From the NCBI RefSeq assembly GCF_030503855.1, contig NZ_CP129971.1:7501-71500 (forward strand): 64,000 nt of DNA, given 5' to 3'. The notes under the pieces were generated by a model. It worked only from the letters and a program-made list of their open reading frames with translations. It searched no databases and was not told the origin of the DNA. Source of the stretch: Marivirga salinae (lineage in GTDB: Bacteria > Bacteroidota > Bacteroidia > Cytophagales > Cyclobacteriaceae). Positions 25,927 to 33,167 of the stretch are shown here, piece by piece. A program made the translations under genes and the position numbers. Positions within the stretch are counted from its first letter, which is position 1. Each line of letters opens with the position of its first letter.

Positions 25927-26811
25927 TCAGTATCCAAATCGTTTCAACTTCAAGTCTTTCTTCCTCCAGTCTTGCTCCACTTTTACAAAGGTCTCAAGGT
26001 GGATTTGCTTATTGAAAAAGGTTTCTAAATCCTTACGGGATTCAATACCTACTTTTTTTAGTGCTTCTCCTCCTTTGCCTATGATAATCCCCTTTTGGGA
26101 TTTTCTTTCTACATAAATTTCAGCTCTAATTCTGATGATTTTCTCATCTTCCTTAAATTCAGTTACTACTACCTCACAGCTGTAAGGAACTTCTTTTTTA
26201 TAATTTTGAAATATTTTTTCTCTGATAATTTCCTCCACAAAGAATTTTTCTGGTTTATCCGTCATTTCTTCTTTGGGGAAATATGGCGGATGAACAGGCA
26301 ATAAATCTATCAATTTATTGAAAAGCCCATCAATATTGACCTTTTCTAAAGCCGAAACCATAATTTGATGATCCGGCTCAATAATCTCAGCCCAATATTT
26401 CATCTTATCCTCTGCTTGAGAACCTTTCGACTGATCAATTTTATTCATGATCAGTATAATAGGAACACCACTATTCTTGATTCTATCAATCAATACATCG
26501 CCCTCTTCATATTTTTCATATAAATCCGTTACAAATAGCATGATATCGGCATCTTCCAAGGCAGCTTTTACAAATCGCATCATGGAATTATGCAGCTCGT
26601 ATTGCGGACTTAAAATGCCGGGCGTATCAGAATAAACGATTTGAAAGTCTTCCCCACTCAAAATCCCCATAATTCTATGACGGGTCGTTTGAGCTTTAGA
26701 AGTAATAATAGAAAGGCGTTCACCAACTAAAGCATTCATTAAAGTGGATTTTCCCACATTTGGCTTACCTACTATACTTACAAATCCGGCTTTGTGCTGA
26801 TTTTCTGACAT
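25927..26811 (-). CDS. era: GTPase Era, 16S rRNA maturation
   Basis: A 294-residue protein. The GTPase domain shows GKPNVGKSTLMNALVGE (P-loop), TTRHRIMG (switch), DTPG and NKID. The C-terminal KH domain follows, with KSQKGIIIGKGGEALKKVG. Era binds the 3' end of 16S rRNA and helps assemble the 30S subunit. Its C-terminus is intact (LKRFGY), followed at once by the heptamer array. A divergent promoter region shared with the initiator tRNA lies upstream. Confidence 0.97.
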   Translation of the reverse strand: MSENQHKAGFVSIVGKPNVGKSTLMNALVGERLSIITSKAQTTRHRIMGILSGEDFQIVYSDTPGILSPQYELHNSMMRFVKAALEDADIMLFVTDLYEKYEEGDVLIDRIKNSGVPIILIMNKIDQSKGSQAEDKMKYWAEIIEPDHQIMVSALEKVNIDGLFNKLIDLLPVHPPYFPKEEMTDKPEKFFVEEIIREKIFQNYKKEVPYSCEVVVTEFKEDEKIIRIRAEIYVERKSQKGIIIGKGGEALKKVGIESRKDLETFFNKQIHLETFVKVEQDWRKKDLKLKRFGY

Positions 26812-26829
26812 TAATTAAAATTTATTTTG

Positions 26830-26837
26830 CAAAGGTA
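26830..26837 (-). promoter_or_regulatory. Putative -7 box of era
   Basis: TACCTTTG on the minus strand, 18 bp upstream of the era ATG, fits TAnnTTTG. No clear TTG lies at -33. It is back-to-back with the tRNA promoter. Confidence 0.5.
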
Positions 26838-26838
26838 C

Positions 26839-26868
26839 TTGATTTTAATGAATTTCTAATTACCTTTG
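26839..26868 (+). promoter_or_regulatory. Promoter of initiator tRNA-Met
   Basis: TTG (26839-26841), 19 bp, TACCTTTG (26861-26868) is a full Bacteroidota consensus promoter. The tRNA begins 52 bp after the -7 box. Confidence 0.78.
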
Positions 26869-26920
26869 TAATCCTTTTGAAGCAAACATCTAAAAAGATG
26901 TTCAAATCAAGAGTTTATAT

Positions 26921-26993
<73 letters not shown>

Positions 26994-26997
26994 CTAC

Positions 26998-27035
26998 AAA
27001 GCCTGTTTAATGTAAATTAAGCAGGCTTTTTTATT
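26998..27035. terminator. Terminator after the initiator tRNA / end of sulfur operon
   Basis: AAAGCCTG at 26998 pairs with CAGGCTTTTTT, with further A/T pairing of TTTAA with TTAAG inside the loop. The plus-strand T-run suits the tRNA. On the minus strand an A-rich arm gives a weaker signal for cysH transcripts. Confidence 0.72.
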
Positions 27036-27075
27036 TTTTAGTATTGTCCACCGGATCAAGTAAAAAATAAATCTG

Positions 27076-27735
27076 CTACAAATGAATCCCACATTCCACC
27101 TTAGCATTTCCTGCCCATCTTCCTTCCCTACCATTCCCTTTCACGGTACAATGCGTACATCCGATAGAGCTATAACCTTTTGCCACTAATTTGTGGCTGG
27201 GCAGTTCGTGTATAAAAAAATAGGCGTGCACCTCTTCTGGGGTCATATCCAATAGCGGATAGACCTTTAAAATATTTTCTTTTTGATCGAAAAAAGTCAG
27301 GTTTTTGCGGTTCTCGTTTTGGTATTTAAACAAGCCCGACAACCATATTTTATGGGATTCGCGCAATGCTGCCAATGGCTCCACTTTATTAATAAAGCAG
27401 CATAAATCCTGATTATGCTGATAGGTATAATTTTCTTCCGTAAAGCGATGCTTATTTTTGGGTGCCCCAATCGTTTTTACATTTAAGCCCAATTGAGTTT
27501 GAAGTTTTTCTTTATAGGCTTTGGTTTCTTCAAAATGATAGCCTGTATCCAAAAAATAAATGGGGTGCTTGGGACTAATTTTATGAATCAAATGCAAAAG
27601 CAAAGCAGATGAACTCCCAAAAGAGGAAGTCATCAGAATCTCGTCCTCAGCAAAATGATCGAATACCCAGCGCACCCTATCTTCTATGGAATAGTTTTCA
27701 AAATCAGCAAGCGAAAACCCCTTGATGCTGTCCAT
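27076..27735 (-). CDS. cysH: Adenylyl-sulfate (APS) reductase, CysH family
   Basis: A 219-residue cytoplasmic enzyme that reduces activated sulfate to sulfite. The nucleotide motif SSFGSSSALLLHLI and the catalytic C-terminal KVECGIHL are present. The pairs DLCCFINK and GCTHCTVKG are the four 4Fe-4S cysteines that mark APS-type reductases, as opposed to the cluster-free PAPS-type. A longer frame starts at ATG 27780 but overlaps the upstream gene, so ATG 27735 (MDSIKGFSLADF), 1 bp after the previous stop, was chosen. It is the last gene of the operon. Confidence 0.93.
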   Translation of the reverse strand: MDSIKGFSLADFENYSIEDRVRWVFDHFAEDEILMTSSFGSSSALLLHLIHKISPKHPIYFLDTGYHFEETKAYKEKLQTQLGLNVKTIGAPKNKHRFTEENYTYQHNQDLCCFINKVEPLAALRESHKIWLSGLFKYQNENRKNLTFFDQKENILKVYPLLDMTPEEVHAYFFIHELPSHKLVAKGYSSIGCTHCTVKGNGREGRWAGNAKVECGIHL

Positions 27736-27736
27736 A

Positions 27737-28339
27737 TCAATTTTCCTTTTTATCGTGTACAAAGGAGGCAGTGATTTCATTTAGCACCTCCATTTTTTTC
27801 TCAAAATCACCTTTTAAACCTTTTCTAATCTCTGCCAGATTTTGCAGGATCTCATCCGTATTATCGGGCAGCACTTCTTCCAAAATTACCCTTAGCCTTT
27901 TTGCAAATGTGGGCGATTTCCCATTGGTGGAAATCCCGATTTTCAGATTACCTTTTTTTACAGTGCTCCCCAGGTAAAAATCACAGAGTTCGGGAGTATC
28001 GGCCACATTCACTAAAATTCCTTTTGTCTTGGCATCCAGATAAATTTGCTGGTTCACTTCATAAAAATTAGTGGCACCTATCACCAGATTAATGCCTTCC
28101 AAATCGCTTGGCGCATATTTCTTTTCAACCAACTTAATGGCGGGGTGAACCACTGCAATTTCCCTAATCTCATTCCTAATTTCAGGAGCTACTATTTTTA
28201 CATTGGCTTCTTGATCATTTTTTAATAAAGCCTGCAGTTTCTCCCAGCCTACATATCCTCCACCCACTACCAGCGTTTGGATTTTATCCAGTTTTAGAAA
28301 AGCAGGGAACAAATGGTTTTCTTCAGATCTGTGTGACAT
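27737..28339 (-). CDS. Siroheme synthase: precorrin-2 dehydrogenase / ferrochelatase (CysG N-terminal, Met8p-like)
   Basis: A 200-residue protein that oxidises precorrin-2 to sirohydrochlorin and probably inserts iron. The NAD-binding motif VVGGGYVGWEKLQALL lies near the start, the GATNFYEVNQQIY segment in the middle and ISTNGKSPTFAKRLR further on, all typical of CysG N-terminal and Met8p domains. ATG 28339 (MSHRSEENHLFP) fits the family better than 28372. It overlaps cobA by 17 bp. It supplies siroheme for the sulfite reductase encoded upstream. Confidence 0.92.
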   Translation of the reverse strand: MSHRSEENHLFPAFLKLDKIQTLVVGGGYVGWEKLQALLKNDQEANVKIVAPEIRNEIREIAVVHPAIKLVEKKYAPSDLEGINLVIGATNFYEVNQQIYLDAKTKGILVNVADTPELCDFYLGSTVKKGNLKIGISTNGKSPTFAKRLRVILEEVLPDNTDEILQNLAEIRKGLKGDFEKKMEVLNEITASFVHDKKEN

Positions 28340-29081
28340 GCTGCTGTAAGTTTTTGATAGTGGAAAAATCATTTTGCTGTGCTACCGACTCCCCTACTAA
28401 GATGATCCCTGGAGAAGCCACTTTTTGCTCGCTAATAGTATGCGCTAATTGCCCTACCGTTGTCCGATAAACTGTAGCATTTGCCAAAGAGCCATTGGAA
28501 ACAATGGCAGCAGGCAAATCGGCTTTGTCTTGCAGTGCATAAGCCGTACTAATAGCCGCAGCTTTTCGTAAACCCATTAAAAAGACTGCCGTGGCGGTAG
28601 TTTCCGCTACTTTGGCTACATCCCGGGATAAACCCCCGCTTTTGGTGGTAGCCGTCACTACCCAAAAGCTTTCGTTCACACCCCTAGTGGTTAAAGGTAG
28701 ACCGTACATCCCTGCTAAATTGATACTGGAGATACCGGGCACCACTTGAGTGGCAATCCCGAAACTCTCGGCATAATCAATTTCCTCTTTTCCTCTTGCG
28801 AAAATAAAAGGGTCTCCTCCTTTTAATCTAACTACATGCCCATGGCTAAACACATTTTCAATAATCAGCTTATTGATTTCTTCCTGTTTATAGCTGTGCT
28901 TTCCTGCTCGCTTTCCTACATAGATTTTCAATGCTTTTGATGGTGCATAATTTAATAATTCGGGATGCACCAAAGCATCATATAATACCACATCAGCCTG
29001 CGCCAATGTTTTGATTCCTTTCACACTGATCAGATCCGGATCTCCCGGCCCAGCACCTACTAAACTTAATTTCTTTTCCAT
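28323..29081 (-). CDS. cobA: Uroporphyrinogen-III C-methyltransferase
   Basis: A 252-residue SAM-dependent methylase that makes precorrin-2 from uroporphyrinogen III. It shows the family motifs LVGAGPGDPDLISVKG, DVVLYDALV, RLKGGDPFIFARGKEE, VVPGISS and GLPLTTRGV. The first step of siroheme synthesis, it lies between the sulfite reductase and the CysG-N gene. In enterobacteria these two activities are fused in CysG; here they are separate, overlapping genes. Confidence 0.96.
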   Translation of the reverse strand: MEKKLSLVGAGPGDPDLISVKGIKTLAQADVVLYDALVHPELLNYAPSKALKIYVGKRAGKHSYKQEEINKLIIENVFSHGHVVRLKGGDPFIFARGKEEIDYAESFGIATQVVPGISSINLAGMYGLPLTTRGVNESFWVVTATTKSGGLSRDVAKVAETTATAVFLMGLRKAAAISTAYALQDKADLPAAIVSNGSLANATVYRTTVGQLAHTISEQKVASPGIILVGESVAQQNDFSTIKNLQQHVTQI

Positions 29082-29083
29082 GA

Positions 29084-31210
29084 TTATGCTTTATAAAAAT
29101 GATTAATGACTTTCTTTTCTGTTGATTCTATTCCTCTTAAGCTTTTGGCTTCTTCCAAAAATTGATGCGCAGATTTCAGATAATGCTTTACAAATTCCTC
29201 CGTTGGTTTTTGTGATTTTATCTGGTAAACCAAGTCAGCAAATGAACTTTCCAGTTTAAACTTTTCGGTATCCACAAAATGTGTATCAAAATCTGCAATG
29301 ATGCCTGCTTGGGTATTACATTGCACGTCTTCCGCCAGCAAAAGGGCTTTGGCGGTGGTGACCAAAACATTATAGCTATTGTATAAAGCATGCTCCAGCT
29401 CAGCCTCCTGCAATTGCTCGTAGGCAGCCACCAATTTTTCCTCAGCCTCTTTGAAAATGGTACTGACCAAATCGAAGCTGGCTCCGGCACATTCTCCCAA
29501 TCCAATTTCAGGAGTAAATTCTTGATCTCGATTCCAGTCGATATAATCTTCATGTTTGATGTCAGTCAGATCACCCAAATGCTTCAGTAAATCATAGAAG
29601 TACTTTTTTTCTTTTGTTCTAAAATAATCAGGGTAAAAAGCACCATTGGCATTGGCTTCATAATCCTTCAGCAGAACCCTAAAAGCTTCTGGGATTCTTT
29701 TAGTCGGCAGTTTTATGACCTTTTCTGCTGCCAAGCCTGTTCCATCTGCTCTCAATCCACCACCCAAAACCACTTGCATAGCAGGCACTACTTTTGCCTT
29801 GTTTTTGATGGAGCTTCCGTGCAATCCAATGCCAGCAATCATGTGTTGCCCGCAAGCATTCATACATCCACTGATTTTGGTATTAATCAGTTTACTATGC
29901 GCCAGATGCGGGAACTCCTGCAATAAGAATTTTTCCAAAATATCCGCCAAGGCAGTGCTATTGGTGACACCCAAATTACAAGTATCCGTTCCCGGGCAAG
30001 CGGTGATATCGGCAAAGCTTTCCGCACCGGATTGATTTAGTCCCAGTTCGCCCAATTTTTCGAATAAAACCGGCAAAGCATTTTTTCGGACAAAGCGAAT
30101 GACTAAGCCCTGATATACACTGATGACCAGATCTCCCCCCACAAATTCGTCAATCACATCCGCTAATTTTTTGGCTGTTACGTGATCAATATCGCCCAAA
30201 GGTGCTTTTACCAAAACTCCATAATAAGCTTCTTGCTTTTGCTCAAAAACATTGGAGTCCAACCACTGTTGGTAAGCCCACTGATCTTTCACATCGAAGG
30301 TGGAATAGATTTTCTCTGGCTTTGCTTCTTTAATTGCACTAGGCTTCAAATCCAATGGCTTGGGATGCAATACTTTTTCTTCTTCCTCCACCAATCTTCT
30401 GAATTCATCCAGTCCGATTTTCTTGATGAGGAATTTCAAGCGGGCTTTCATCCTTTTCTCCCGCTCGCCAAAACGGTCAAAAACTCTTAGTGCCGCTTCC
30501 AGGAAAGTGATCAATCTGTTTTCAGGAAGAAATTCAAAGAATTCCTGAGCCAAAATAGTTTGTGCACCTAATCCACCCCCAACCAAAACTCGAAATCCTT
30601 TTTCTTCTTCTGTCCCATTTTTCTTCAAGACCGGGATGAATCCGAAATCATGAATGAAAGCAAAAGCCGTATCCTTTTCACTGGATGAAAAAGCAATTTT
30701 AATCTTTCTGCCCATCTCTTGGCAAATCGGGTTTCTCAGGAAAAATCGGAATACTGCATCCAGATAAGGCGTAACATCAAAAGGCTCATGTGGATCAATA
30801 CCTGCCTTATGACTTGCGGTAATGTTCCGAACCGTATTCCCACAAGCTTCCCTGGCGGTTAAGCCGGAAGCTTCTAGTGCTGTCCAGATGGCTGGAGAAT
30901 CATCCAGTTTTACATAATGAAATTGAATATTCTGTCTTGTGGTCAAATGTATATTCCCTGTTGCATATTGATCTGACAAATCAGCTACTACTCGCAATTG
31001 ATTAGTAGTAATTCTCCCAGCAGGAATTTTTAATCGGAACATCTGCACGCCCTGCTGTCTTTGTCCGTAAACCCCACGGGTTAATCGGTAGGCTTTGAAT
31101 TTCTCTTCATCAATCTGACCAGATCGGAAGAGTTCAATTTTATTTTTAAGCTCAGCTATGTCTTTTTTAGCTGGCTTCGGCAATGTTAAGTTTTCATTTA
31201 ATAGTGTCAT
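29084..31210 (-). CDS. Siroheme-dependent nitrite/sulfite reductase with C-terminal HEPN-like domain
   Basis: A 708-residue protein. Residues about 40-540 form the two-repeat ferredoxin-type reductase: FRLKIPAGRITTNQLR and HLTTRQNIQFHYV, substrate-side basic residues, and the siroheme/4Fe-4S ligands in ITACPGTDTCNLG and SGCMNACGQH. Residues about 555-700 form an added helical domain (including YNSYNVLVTTAKALLL) resembling a HEPN domain. Operon context with cysH, cobA and metZ points to sulfite rather than nitrite. No CysJ-like flavoprotein is present, so ferredoxin is the likely donor. The frame extends to a GTG at 31324 through the attenuator, so ATG 31210 was chosen. Confidence 0.9.
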   Translation of the reverse strand: MTLLNENLTLPKPAKKDIAELKNKIELFRSGQIDEEKFKAYRLTRGVYGQRQQGVQMFRLKIPAGRITTNQLRVVADLSDQYATGNIHLTTRQNIQFHYVKLDDSPAIWTALEASGLTAREACGNTVRNITASHKAGIDPHEPFDVTPYLDAVFRFFLRNPICQEMGRKIKIAFSSSEKDTAFAFIHDFGFIPVLKKNGTEEEKGFRVLVGGGLGAQTILAQEFFEFLPENRLITFLEAALRVFDRFGEREKRMKARLKFLIKKIGLDEFRRLVEEEEKVLHPKPLDLKPSAIKEAKPEKIYSTFDVKDQWAYQQWLDSNVFEQKQEAYYGVLVKAPLGDIDHVTAKKLADVIDEFVGGDLVISVYQGLVIRFVRKNALPVLFEKLGELGLNQSGAESFADITACPGTDTCNLGVTNSTALADILEKFLLQEFPHLAHSKLINTKISGCMNACGQHMIAGIGLHGSSIKNKAKVVPAMQVVLGGGLRADGTGLAAEKVIKLPTKRIPEAFRVLLKDYEANANGAFYPDYFRTKEKKYFYDLLKHLGDLTDIKHEDYIDWNRDQEFTPEIGLGECAGASFDLVSTIFKEAEEKLVAAYEQLQEAELEHALYNSYNVLVTTAKALLLAEDVQCNTQAGIIADFDTHFVDTEKFKLESSFADLVYQIKSQKPTEEFVKHYLKSAHQFLEEAKSLRGIESTEKKVINHFYKA

Positions 31211-31228
31211 AATTTTGATTTTTTGAGT

Positions 31229-31271
31229 AAAAAAAATGCCTCTTGCGGAAGGTTGGATTCTGCAAGAGGCA
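31229..31271 (-). terminator. Attenuator: intrinsic terminator between metZ and the sulfite reductase gene
   Basis: On the minus strand TGCCTCTTGC (31271..31262), a 15-nt loop and GCAAGAGGCA (31246..31237) form a perfect 10-bp stem followed by eight Ts (31236..31229). It lies 18 bp before the sulfite reductase ATG and 22 bp after a Cys/Met-rich leader ORF. The leader segment at 31306..31295 pairs 10 of 12 bases with 31266..31255, which overlaps the terminator's 5' arm, so the two structures are mutually exclusive. Confidence 0.85.
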
Positions 31272-31293
31272 CTATAATTTGGGTATAGCGATA

Positions 31294-31362
31294 TCATGCA
31301 GCATCCGGAGGAGCCTTGCAACACATCATAAAACAGATCTTATTTTCTAATCTTAATTCCAT
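31294..31362 (-). CDS. 22-residue Cys/Met leader peptide (attenuation control)
   Basis: A short ORF that starts on the last base of the metZ stop (TAATG) and so should be translated by ribosomes leaving metZ. It begins MELRLENKICFMMCCKAPP and ends DAA before TGA. The control run is Cys10, Met12-13, Cys14-15. If a ribosome stalls at the TGT TGC codons, the next 12 bases (31306..31295) stay free to form the antiterminator. If it reaches the stop, it covers them and the terminator at 31229-31271 forms. This geometry is that of classical amino-acid attenuation. Translation itself is inferred. Confidence 0.75.
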   Translation of the reverse strand: MELRLENKICFMMCCKAPPDAA

Positions 31363-32534
31363 TATTTAGAACCTTTTAGTGCTTGTTCTATATCTTCAAT
31401 TATATCATTCACATTTTCCAACCCGACCGATAATCGGATTAGTCCATCGGCAATTCCCACTCTATGTCGTTCCTCCTTACTCAACTTACTGTGAGTGGTC
31501 GTAGCAGGATGCGTCACAATAGAGCGCGTATCACCAAGATTGGACGTAACCGAAAGCATTTGTAGATTATTTATAAATTTACTGCATCTTTCGCCTCCTC
31601 CTTTCACAATAAAAGTGAGAATACCACCTCCTTTTAGCATCTGTTTTTTGGCTAAATCAAACTGAGGGTGCGATTTCAAGAAGGGGTATTTCACGCTTTC
31701 TAATTCGGTATGTCCCTCTAAATATTCAGCTATTTTCAATGCACTTTCGCAATGTCTGTCCATACGTACCGCCAAAGTTTCCAAGCTTTTGGAGAGCACC
31801 CATGCATTAAAAGGCGAAATAGCTGGCCCAGTGTGGCGACTGAAAAAGCGCACATCTTTAATCAATTCTTTGGAGCCCATTATCAAACCGCCTAAAACTC
31901 TACCTTGTCCGTCAATAAATTTGGTGGCACTATGGGAAACAACATGAGCACCCCATTTGGCAGGTTGCTGCAAGTAGGGAGTGGCAAAACAATTATCCAC
32001 CACCAAAATCAAATTGTGCGCTTCCGCCAATTTCCCCAACCACTCCAAATCAATGATTTCCAAACCAGGATTGGAGGGCGTTTCCACAAAAATCATTTTA
32101 GTTTCCGGTTTTATCAGGCTTTCCCATTCATGTGTTCTGCTGATGTCCGCATAAGTGTGAGAAATGCCCCACTTCGGAAAAATCTGCGTCAATAATTGGT
32201 GGGTAGAGCCGAATAATGACCTTGCTGCCAAAATATGATCGCCTTGCTGGAGCAATGCCGCCATACTTCCAAACATGGCCGCCATGCCAGTTGCGGTAGC
32301 AAAACCATCTTCCAAGCCCTCTAATCGAGCCATTTTATCAATTAGTTCGGAACTATTCGGGTTTGAAAAGCGCGAATAAATATTACCTTCTTCTTCATCA
32401 TTGAATAATGCTTTTGCTTGTTCGGCATTATCAAAAGTAAAGGATGAGGTAAGGTAAAGTGGCACAGCATGTTCTCTGTTGCCACTTTGGGCAGCTTGGG
32501 TACGGATAGCCTGAGTTTCGAAATGTTGAGACAT
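31362..32534 (-). CDS. metZ: O-succinylhomoserine/O-acetylhomoserine sulfhydrylase (Cys/Met metabolism PLP enzyme)
   Basis: A 390-residue PLP enzyme of the trans-sulfuration family, which joins sulfide with activated homoserine to give homocysteine. The PLP lysine lies in VVSHSATKFIDGQGRVLGG, and the phosphate-binding GMAAMFGSMAALLQ and the motif FVETPSNPGLEI are present. A frame with a TTG start extends to 32582, but ATG 32534 (MSQHFETQAIRTQ) fits the family start. It is the first enzyme gene after the SAM riboswitch and the Cys-rich leader, so it is repressed when SAM is high. Acyl donor (succinyl or acetyl) cannot be decided from sequence; cystathionine gamma-synthase is a less likely alternative. 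Confidence 0.9.
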   Translation of the reverse strand: MSQHFETQAIRTQAAQSGNREHAVPLYLTSSFTFDNAEQAKALFNDEEEGNIYSRFSNPNSSELIDKMARLEGLEDGFATATGMAAMFGSMAALLQQGDHILAARSLFGSTHQLLTQIFPKWGISHTYADISRTHEWESLIKPETKMIFVETPSNPGLEIIDLEWLGKLAEAHNLILVVDNCFATPYLQQPAKWGAHVVSHSATKFIDGQGRVLGGLIMGSKELIKDVRFFSRHTGPAISPFNAWVLSKSLETLAVRMDRHCESALKIAEYLEGHTELESVKYPFLKSHPQFDLAKKQMLKGGGILTFIVKGGGERCSKFINNLQMLSVTSNLGDTRSIVTHPATTTHSKLSKEERHRVGIADGLIRLSVGLENVNDIIEDIEQALKGSK

Positions 32535-32679
32535 AATTATATTGGTTATAGTTTTCCCACTGGAGGAAATTAAGTTTGACAAAAATTGAGTTGGATAAGC
32601 TTCTAAAATGCGTTTGGGAATTGCTTAGGATTCTATCCTTTACAAATTCTACCCACTCCCCAAAAGCTTAAATTGGAAA

Positions 32680-32742
32680 TCAACAACAGCAGTTGCTACA
32701 ACAGCAAATGTTAATTTGATTAGTAGATTTAGAAATAGACAT
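32680..32742 (-). CDS. 20-residue cysteine-rich leader peptide
   Basis: ATG 32742 to TGA 32680 encodes MSISKSTNQINICCCSNCCC. Six of the last eight residues are Cys, a composition hard to explain except as a cysteine-sensing leader. It lies 80 bp downstream of the SAM riboswitch and 145 bp upstream of the metZ ATG on the same transcript. Unlike the second leader (31294-31362) it is not followed by a clear terminator. A long stem, TTTGGGGA against TTCCCAAA with inner pairing, lies behind it, so control could work through translation, RNA stability or Rho instead. Too short for a standard ORF caller. Confidence 0.75.
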   Translation of the reverse strand: MSISKSTNQINICCCSNCCC

Positions 32743-32822
32743 GAATTCCAATGATTGATCGTATAAATCAATTTGGAGATTGTGCGAAATGTAAACTTTC
32801 TGTTTGTTCATTGTTTTACCGT

Positions 32823-32922
32823 TTTATATTTCCCTTCGTTGGGCAGGAATTGGCACCTTTCCAAATTGCTTGGGGGTTGCCAGAGGGTCAACGAGCCTGT
32901 TCTCTCACCTCATCTATATAAA
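32823..32922 (-). ncRNA. SAM-I (S-box) riboswitch upstream of metZ
   Basis: On the minus strand the conserved core is readable: GGCTCGTTGACCCTCTGGC, then AACC, the P3 stem CCAAGCAATTTGG, AAGGTGCCAATTCCTGC, and P4 CCC AACGAA GGG. The closing P1 pairs TTTATAT (32922..32916) with ATATAAA (32829..32823). This is the compact Bacteroidota form of the SAM-I class. It is preceded by a perfect hairpin ATCGGT-TTCG-ACCGAT (32937..32922). SAM binding should reduce expression of the whole operon. The expression platform is not obvious, as no U-run terminator follows. Confidence 0.9.
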
Positions 32923-32946
32923 TCGGTCGAAACCGATATGATGCCT

Positions 32947-32978
32947 CAAATATAGAGACAGCTTTTCTATAATTCCAA
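32947..32978 (-). promoter_or_regulatory. Promoter of the sulfur assimilation operon
   Basis: On the minus strand TTG (32978..32976), 21 bp, TATATTTG (32954..32947) fits the Bacteroidota consensus. Transcription would begin near 32940, just before the UUCG-loop hairpin and riboswitch. Confidence 0.75.
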
Positions 32979-33167
32979 ATTTGAGTGGGGATTATTTTTG
33001 AATTTGCTTGAAATGTTGCTATATATTATCTTGGCACAACGAACTGGGAAGGTTTTGCTAGTCAGGGCAATACTGCAGATTACCACGATTGAGAATTCTT
33101 ATTTTTTTATACTTTTACAGTTCAAAGATTCGATCTATGGCATTGAATCCAATTTGAAAAGTAGTTT

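Noticed and set aside
29084..31210. Assimilatory nitrite reductase
   Set aside because: Motifs do not separate nitrite from sulfite, but cysH, metZ, cobA and Cys leaders in the same operon favour sulfite.
32535..32680. Intrinsic terminator after the first Cys leader
   Set aside because: A stem-loop can be drawn, but no T-run follows it at the right place on the minus strand.
32823..32922. Cobalamin or TPP riboswitch
   Set aside because: The AACC...AAGGTGCCAATTCC core and the gene behind it fit SAM-I only.
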